Shown: in pieces, positions 6,082-9,468 of the stretch
Layout: each line of letters opens with the position of its first letter
How positions within the stretch are numbered: the stretch's first letter is position 1
Made by a program: the position numbers and the translations under genes
The notes under the pieces: model-generated
The model's database searches: none
Told to the model about the DNA's origin: nothing
What the model saw: the letters and a program-made list of their open reading frames with translations, nothing else
DNA from: Candidatus Neomicrothrix sp. UBA6944
Lineage (GTDB): Bacteria > Actinomycetota > Acidimicrobiia > Acidimicrobiales > Poriferisodalaceae
Direction of reading: 5' to 3'
DNA: 9,468 bases
Assembly: GCA_002448715.1 (NCBI GenBank)
Contig: DJZU01000082.1
Span: forward strand, 1 to 9,468

Positions 6082-6639
6082 TCACGTTCGGACCCCTTCG
6101 CCCCATAGAACATATAAAGCAACCAGAGGGGTATCGCCAGCTTCGACTGTGTGTAAATCCAACGGATTGTTGTACAGCGTCGAGTTGGGGCGCATTTCGA
6201 CCAGTTGTTCAGCTCCGCCGTATCGCCAGTGAGCATGACCTGAGACGATGAGATAGAGCTCTTGCGGTGGGTGGTTGTGGAGGGGGTAAGCGCTTCCTTG
6301 GTCGACATACATGATGCCGACCTCAAGTCCGGGCAAGTCGAAGGCTTCTGACAGCACGCACAAGGCTCGATCCTCGCCTTGGTCGTCCCAACGATGAGAC
6401 TGAACCCATCGCAGGTGCGGAGCAAGTTCGACAAACTTGTTTGCTCTGGGGGATCCTCCGACTTGATCCAAGTTCCGCAATACGGGGAGGATCTGCGCTT
6501 GATAAGGAACCGTTGGTGCTAATTCGATGGCCTCACGAAACTTTCGTGCTCCTTCTTCAATTTCGCTGCGAGCAGCAAGTTCAAGAGTCGCTTCAGCGGC
6601 TTCGATGAGCCATTCACGAAGCATTTCATGAACCCTCAT
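6082..6639 (-). CDS. Cupin protein of the dimethylsulfoniopropionate (DMSP) lyase family
   Basis: A 185-residue single-domain cupin. The core is GSAYPLHNHPPQELYLIVSG (residues 115-134) followed by HWRYGG and NPLDLHTVEAGDTPLVALYVLWGEG (158-182). Tyr118, His123, Glu127, Tyr129 and His163 occupy the spacing of the metal ligands and catalytic tyrosines of DddQ/DddL-type DMSP lyases, which cleave DMSP to dimethyl sulfide and acrylate. The helical N-terminal region (1-60) also fits that family. The open frame extends upstream to 6954, but that part lies over the DsbB gene in another frame. The start is taken at ATG 6639, which overlaps the dsbB stop by ATGA. The physiological substrate is not proven: relatives in organisms without DMSP metabolism exist. 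Last gene of a likely three-gene operon. Confidence 0.9.
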   Translation of the reverse strand: MRVHEMLREWLIEAAEATLELAARSEIEEGARKFREAIELAPTVPYQAQILPVLRNLDQVGGSPRANKFVELAPHLRWVQSHRWDDQGEDRALCVLSEAFDLPGLEVGIMYVDQGSAYPLHNHPPQELYLIVSGHAHWRYGGAEQLVEMRPNSTLYNNPLDLHTVEAGDTPLVALYVLWGEGVRT

Positions 6640-7193
6640 CCGATGCGGCTCTGGGTAGACCGGAACCCTGTCAGGAGAACCAGAGTGAACAAGAAAACCG
6701 ATCCGGCCATCCACGGAATAGAGATGAATCCAAATTTTTCTATGTATGTCACCGAGCACGGTGTCACGAGACTGCACGAATCCGCGTCGGAGAGGGAAGA
6801 AATTCGCTGTAAGAGGTAGTGCCACGTAGAGGCCGCTAGACCGAGCGAAGCGATTGGAATCGCGTAGCGTCGCACTTGGTGGTCTCTGGTTATCCATGCG
6901 ATCAGCATGATCAACGCGAGTGGGTACATGGCTGTTCTTTGGATCCAACACCATCTACATGGGCTTAAATTTCCTATTTCTGACAGGTATAACGATGCGA
7001 GACTTGCAGCGATGGTTACGAACGCAGAGAGATGGTCTGACCGCGCTATAAACCCCGTAAATAGCTTGGTCTTCGGGCCAATCCATCCGACAAGCGCGCC
7101 AATCAGAACAACGGTCAAGACATTAAGCAGCAAAGTTGCCCAAGCAAATATTGAGAGAAGCGTCTCTACGGCCACGACTCCAATGTGGGTCAC
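6636..7193 (-). CDS. dsbB: DsbB/BdbC-type disulfide bond formation membrane protein
   Basis: A 185-residue quinone-linked thiol oxidoreductase that re-oxidises a DsbA-like partner in the cell envelope. The first redox pair is Cys79-x2-Cys82 in SPCRWCWIQR, with Arg86 at the quinone-site position. The second is Cys140-x5-Cys146 in SCSLVTPCSV, followed by the family block YIEKFGFISIPWMA (150-163). Five helices are predicted (about 10-37, 55-72, 87-103, 110-128, 161-178), one more at the N terminus than in short BdbC proteins. The GTG start at 7193 has no good Shine-Dalgarno site, and a hairpin lies just upstream; reinitiation after the exporter gene is plausible. No DsbA gene is in the window. 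The last bases overlap the cupin start (ATGA), so translation is coupled. Confidence 0.92.
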   Translation of the reverse strand: MTHIGVVAVETLLSIFAWATLLLNVLTVVLIGALVGWIGPKTKLFTGFIARSDHLSAFVTIAASLASLYLSEIGNLSPCRWCWIQRTAMYPLALIMLIAWITRDHQVRRYAIPIASLGLAASTWHYLLQRISSLSDADSCSLVTPCSVTYIEKFGFISIPWMAGSVFLFTLVLLTGFRSTQSRIG

Positions 7194-7206
7194 CTGAGGT
7201 CAGATT

Positions 7207-7228
7207 GCGAATTTAAAACCTAATTCGC
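7207..7228. repeat. Intercistronic inverted repeat at the exporter stop codon
   Basis: GCGAATT (7207-7213) and AATTCGC (7222-7228) form a 7-bp stem with an 8-base loop. It covers the TAG of the exporter gene and ends 13 bases before the dsbB GTG. Without a T-run it is not a classical terminator; it could influence mRNA processing or access to the dsbB start. Confidence 0.45.
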
Positions 7229-8719
7229 GGCAAGATCCTGTTTCGGTGCTTTACCAATCTTGATCCACATAGCAACTGCCCCTGACGTTGAAGCGACGAG
7301 GAAGAATCCAAGAATGCGGTCGTAATACGGCAACGCTTCAACACCCGACGTTGTGGTCAAAAGTGCGAATACTGCGGCGGTCCCGATTGCCGCAGCGGCA
7401 TATCGCAAGGTACTGAAAAGCCCATTAGTTTCGCCGTAATACTTTTCTTCAACCCATTCGAGGGCAACTCCGTTCAGCAACGGAATACTCATTCCCCAAC
7501 CAAAACCGTAGAGCATGATCCCGGGAGCGAAATCGGACCAGAAGTTCACCTCAGCGCCAAGTCGAGTGAAATGCCAAGCCACCGCGAACACCTGCAAAGC
7601 CGCGCCGAGGCGACATAAACCTACCGATCCAATTCGGTCCGCTAGACGACTAAACGTCAGGGTCGAAAATCCGGCCGCTATCGGTCCCAGCGTGACTCCC
7701 ATCCCAACCGCCAGCGTCGAGAAATTCCAAACGTTCTTCATAAACAGCGGCCACACAATCCATATTGATTGCGAGGTGATACCGACAAGAAAGTTGACGA
7801 GGTTGGCGACCATCACTCCGCGTCGTCTGAGGAGATGCAGATTCAACAACGGCTCTGGGTGGCGGAAAGAATTAGAAATGAACAAGACGAACGAAAGCAC
7901 ACCCACTGCAGCGACCAACGCTGTAAGCGCCGACGTGTACCCCCATATGCGGCCTTGCATAATGGCCGTCACGGCGGCTCCGATAGCCAGCGTGCCCGCC
8001 GCCGCTCCAACTAGATCAAGCTTTTGTTGATCAGGCGACGTCGGGAGTTCCTTCAACAATGACTGACCCGCCCAGAACATCAACAGAGCTACTGGTGCAC
8101 TCACCAAATAAACAATTCGCCAACCAGCGTTTGCCAAAATAAGTGCCGCTACCCCAGGAGCTACACCAGCACCAAGCGGACCTGCAGCAGACCAGAGCCC
8201 AACGGCTGTCGTGCGCCTCGATTCAGGGAACAGGGGAAGGACGAGTGCCAATGACGATGGAAGAATGGCTGCGCCGGCGAAAGCTTGCAAAACACGGCTG
8301 AGATTAAGAGTGATCACTGTTCCCGCGGTCGCGGAAAAGAAAGCTGACAACGCGAACGCTAATAGTCCCAGCTGAAAGATGCGTTTGCGTCCTATTCGAT
8401 CCGCCAGACGTCCCGCTAGCGGCAAGAATGCTGCGGTGCCAATGAAAAACCCTGCGACACCCCAACCAATATCAGCAGCGGTCGCTCCGACAAATCCAGC
8501 TTGAATGTCGTCCAACGCAATGTTGGTGGCAGTGCTGTTAAAACCGACAAGTACGGTGGCAAGCGACGCCACCCACAGAGCGCGCCACGCTCGCGGTGAA
8601 ACCGGCTCAAGGGGGGCCCGAACCGAAGACTGAGCGCGCACATCGGGGACACTTGGCGACTCTTCAGCGAGGGGGATGTTGCGCACCTTTGACAGCACTA
8701 CAGGGATCTGACGACGCAC
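7220..8719 (-). CDS. MFS drug-exporter-type transporter, DHA2 (14-helix) family
   Basis: A 499-residue proton-coupled exporter of the EmrB/QacA type. Fourteen hydrophobic segments can be counted. Motif A between helices 2 and 3 is GRLADRIGRKR (103-113), with Asp107 and the Arg/Lys cluster intact. Arg142 is in helix 4, and motif C in helix 5 is GLWSAAGPLGAGVAPG (174-189), the antiporter signature. Helix 1 has FNSTATNIALDDI where many relatives have LD-x-T-x-VNVALP, so the usual helix-1 Asp is Asn61. The GTG start at 8719 leaves about 43 polar residues before helix 1 and has no clear ribosome-binding site, so an internal GTG is possible. The TAG at 7220 is 26 bases from dsbB, making an exporter-dsbB-cupin operon likely. 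The cargo is unknown. Confidence 0.95.
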   Translation of the reverse strand: MRRQIPVVLSKVRNIPLAEESPSVPDVRAQSSVRAPLEPVSPRAWRALWVASLATVLVGFNSTATNIALDDIQAGFVGATAADIGWGVAGFFIGTAAFLPLAGRLADRIGRKRIFQLGLLAFALSAFFSATAGTVITLNLSRVLQAFAGAAILPSSLALVLPLFPESRRTTAVGLWSAAGPLGAGVAPGVAALILANAGWRIVYLVSAPVALLMFWAGQSLLKELPTSPDQQKLDLVGAAAGTLAIGAAVTAIMQGRIWGYTSALTALVAAVGVLSFVLFISNSFRHPEPLLNLHLLRRRGVMVANLVNFLVGITSQSIWIVWPLFMKNVWNFSTLAVGMGVTLGPIAAGFSTLTFSRLADRIGSVGLCRLGAALQVFAVAWHFTRLGAEVNFWSDFAPGIMLYGFGWGMSIPLLNGVALEWVEEKYYGETNGLFSTLRYAAAAIGTAAVFALLTTTSGVEALPYYDRILGFFLVASTSGAVAMWIKIGKAPKQDLAAN

Positions 8720-8725
8720 CAGAAA

Positions 8726-8739
8726 AAGCCTAGGGGCTT
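8726..8739 (-). terminator. Small hairpin followed by T-run in the exporter leader
   Basis: On the minus strand AAGCC-CCTA-GGCTT is followed by TTT, immediately ahead of the exporter start. It could be a weak terminator or attenuator; the stem has only five pairs. Confidence 0.3.
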
Positions 8740-8790
8740 GCTCATCACTACGTTATGAAAAATCAAAAATCGTTTAGAAGAACTTCGATT

Positions 8791-8803
8791 GAGTTCCGAA
8801 CTC
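8791..8803. promoter_or_regulatory. Operator-like palindrome GAGTTCcGAACTC
   Basis: Six-base arms around a single C, 72 bases upstream of the exporter start. A third copy of the core, GAACT, lies at 8780-8784 on the plus strand, so the same half-site occurs three times in 24 bases. It is too tight for an RNA hairpin, so DNA binding is more likely. It does not match the actinobacterial LexA box as I know it. Confidence 0.4.
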
Positions 8804-8972
8804 GTTGTCTCACCCCTCTGCGAACGTGAGATATGGCTTCTATACGACCACAAGCTTTAACTTCTATGACCCACGAGCAACTATCTCAACCCAATCGCGA
8901 CCTCGGTCGCTTCTGGATTCTCATGTGTCGGCAAACGCTCGCAGAAACCAACAATCAGTGGGCCATTGAGAT

Positions 8973-9209
8973 ATGAGCATCTTTTTCCTTTCTCTAACAG
9001 TGTCAGTGGCATTCGGTCTATGGGAGTTATGCAGCAGCAAACACTCGCGACATGCTTCGGTCGATCACCCATCCAAGGGTCTGCGACGCCAAGAAAAATC
9101 GGCAGCGGTCCATTCCGAACTCGCCCACAACCACCTCGCATCAGTCAACGTGCAAGGACTTAAGGATCATCGGTCATTTACGTCACGACCTATAAAGGCA
9201 ATGCTTTAG
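8973..9209 (+). CDS. Possible small single-helix membrane protein
   Basis: A 78-residue frame: one hydrophobic N-terminal segment (IFFLSLTVSVAFGLWEL, residues 3-19) followed by a long basic, His/Ser-rich tail. Codon choice looks similar to the neighbours and the next gene begins 21 bases downstream in the same frame. Against it: no good ribosome-binding site before the ATG, and no family that I recognise. The antisense frame in this stretch looks worse. Confidence 0.35.
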   Translation: MSIFFLSLTVSVAFGLWELCSSKHSRHASVDHPSKGLRRQEKSAAVHSELAHNHLASVNVQGLKDHRSFTSRPIKAML

Positions 9210-9230
9210 AAAGAGTCTTCAGAAAGGACT

Positions 9231-9468
9231 ATGAAAGTGGATTCAGAAACATTTGTCGGTATGAGCGAATCAAACGCCGCGACCATCAGGATGAACGGCT
9301 TTACTTACATGCTCGCTAGCACTGCGTTACTAGCAATAATCGTCTTCGGCAATAGCAGCGACTTTCAGTTCCCTCTCACAATGGGGGTTATTGGTACCGG
9401 GCTTTACGGACTGCTGACCTTTGACTTTGGGATGCAAAGCGCTATGGGTCTCAAAGATTCCATGCCTA
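9231..9468 (+). CDS. Small membrane protein, N-terminal part (runs off the window)
   Basis: 79 codons are visible. A polar N terminus (MKVDSETFVGMSESNAATIRMNG) is followed by two hydrophobic helices at about 25-39 and 48-64, the second ending in YGLLTFDFGMQSAMGLKDSMP. Layout and the LL-x-FD motif after helix 2 resemble the 122-residue protein at 2142. AAAGGA at 9223-9228 is only 2 bases from the ATG, an unusually short spacing; the second ATG at codon 11 has no better site. An in-frame TAG at 9207-9209 closes the frame upstream. The function is unknown. Confidence 0.72.
   Translation, partial: MKVDSETFVGMSESNAATIRMNGFTYMLASTALLAIIVFGNSSDFQFPLTMGVIGTGLYGLLTFDFGMQSAMGLKDSMP

Larger units (their letters stand above)
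8720..8972. other. Intergenic region upstream of the exporter
   Basis: Contains A/T-rich tracts near 8757-8775, the palindrome GAGTTC-c-GAACTC at 8791-8803 preceded by another GAACT at 8780, and an inverted repeat TCTCAC/GTGAGA (8808-8813 and 8826-8831). I see no convincing gene and no strong promoter hexamers. Confidence 0.5.

Noticed and set aside
6640..6954. N-terminal extension of the cupin frame by 105 codons
   Set aside because: It lies entirely over the DsbB gene in another frame; the DsbB frame carries both cysteine pairs and helices, while the extension has no domain. The ATGA junction at 6636-6639 gives a natural start.
8780..8803. LexA (SOS) box
   Set aside because: The actinobacterial SOS box has GAAC and GTTC separated by 4 bases with GAAC first; here the spacing and order differ.
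8881..9141. Minus-strand frame of 86 codons near the right end
   Set aside because: No recognisable motif or ribosome-binding site; it is antisense to the possible small membrane protein and less gene-like.

Overview
The window looks like ordinary chromosome of an actinobacterium of moderate GC (about half G+C by eye), with a marine or freshwater Acidimicrobiia-like lineage as my best guess. The pointers are gene content (a bacterial P450, an MpaB/DUF2236 oxygenase, a SnoaL-like protein, a 14-helix DHA2 exporter, a cupin of the DMSP-lyase family), frequent GTG starts with clear Shine-Dalgarno sequences, and a tRNA-Arg(CCT) without an encoded CCA. The lineage is inference. I see no insertion sequence, phage gene or CRISPR array.

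Layout. Positions 1-1954 (minus strand): an FAD-dependent amine-oxidase-like oxidoreductase (650-1954), followed after 68 bases by the N-terminal third of a cytochrome P450 that runs off the left edge; this P450 ORF was found by reading the minus strand directly. Positions 2142-3012 (plus): a small three-helix membrane protein ending in a very strong hairpin, then a SnoaL/NTF2-like protein. The latter meets a convergent six-helix membrane protein with a C-terminal zinc ribbon (3009-3701, minus), and the two share the tetranucleotide TTAA as stop codons. Positions 3702-4042 are a divergent control region rich in inverted repeats. Positions 4043-5430 (plus): a lipoprotein translationally coupled by ATGA to an MpaB-family oxygenase. 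Then a small unknown gene (5473-5817, minus) with a good promoter, and tRNA-Arg(CCT) at 5986-6058.

Positions 6082-8719 (minus) form a likely operon of DHA2 exporter, DsbB/BdbC thiol oxidoreductase and DMSP-lyase-family cupin, the last two overlapping by ATGA. Positions 8720-9230 are mostly intergenic with an operator-like palindrome and a possible small one-helix protein. The right edge holds the start of a small membrane protein that resembles the one at 2142.

The most interesting points are: a cupin with a complete DMSP-lyase-type metal site coupled to a DsbB gene; two perfect palindromes with the same half-sites (TTTAG-N2-CTAAA), one ahead of the P450 and one in the zinc-ribbon/lipoprotein-MpaB divergent region, suggesting a shared regulator of two oxygenase loci; and an MpaB-family protein with glutamine where I expect a conserved histidine.
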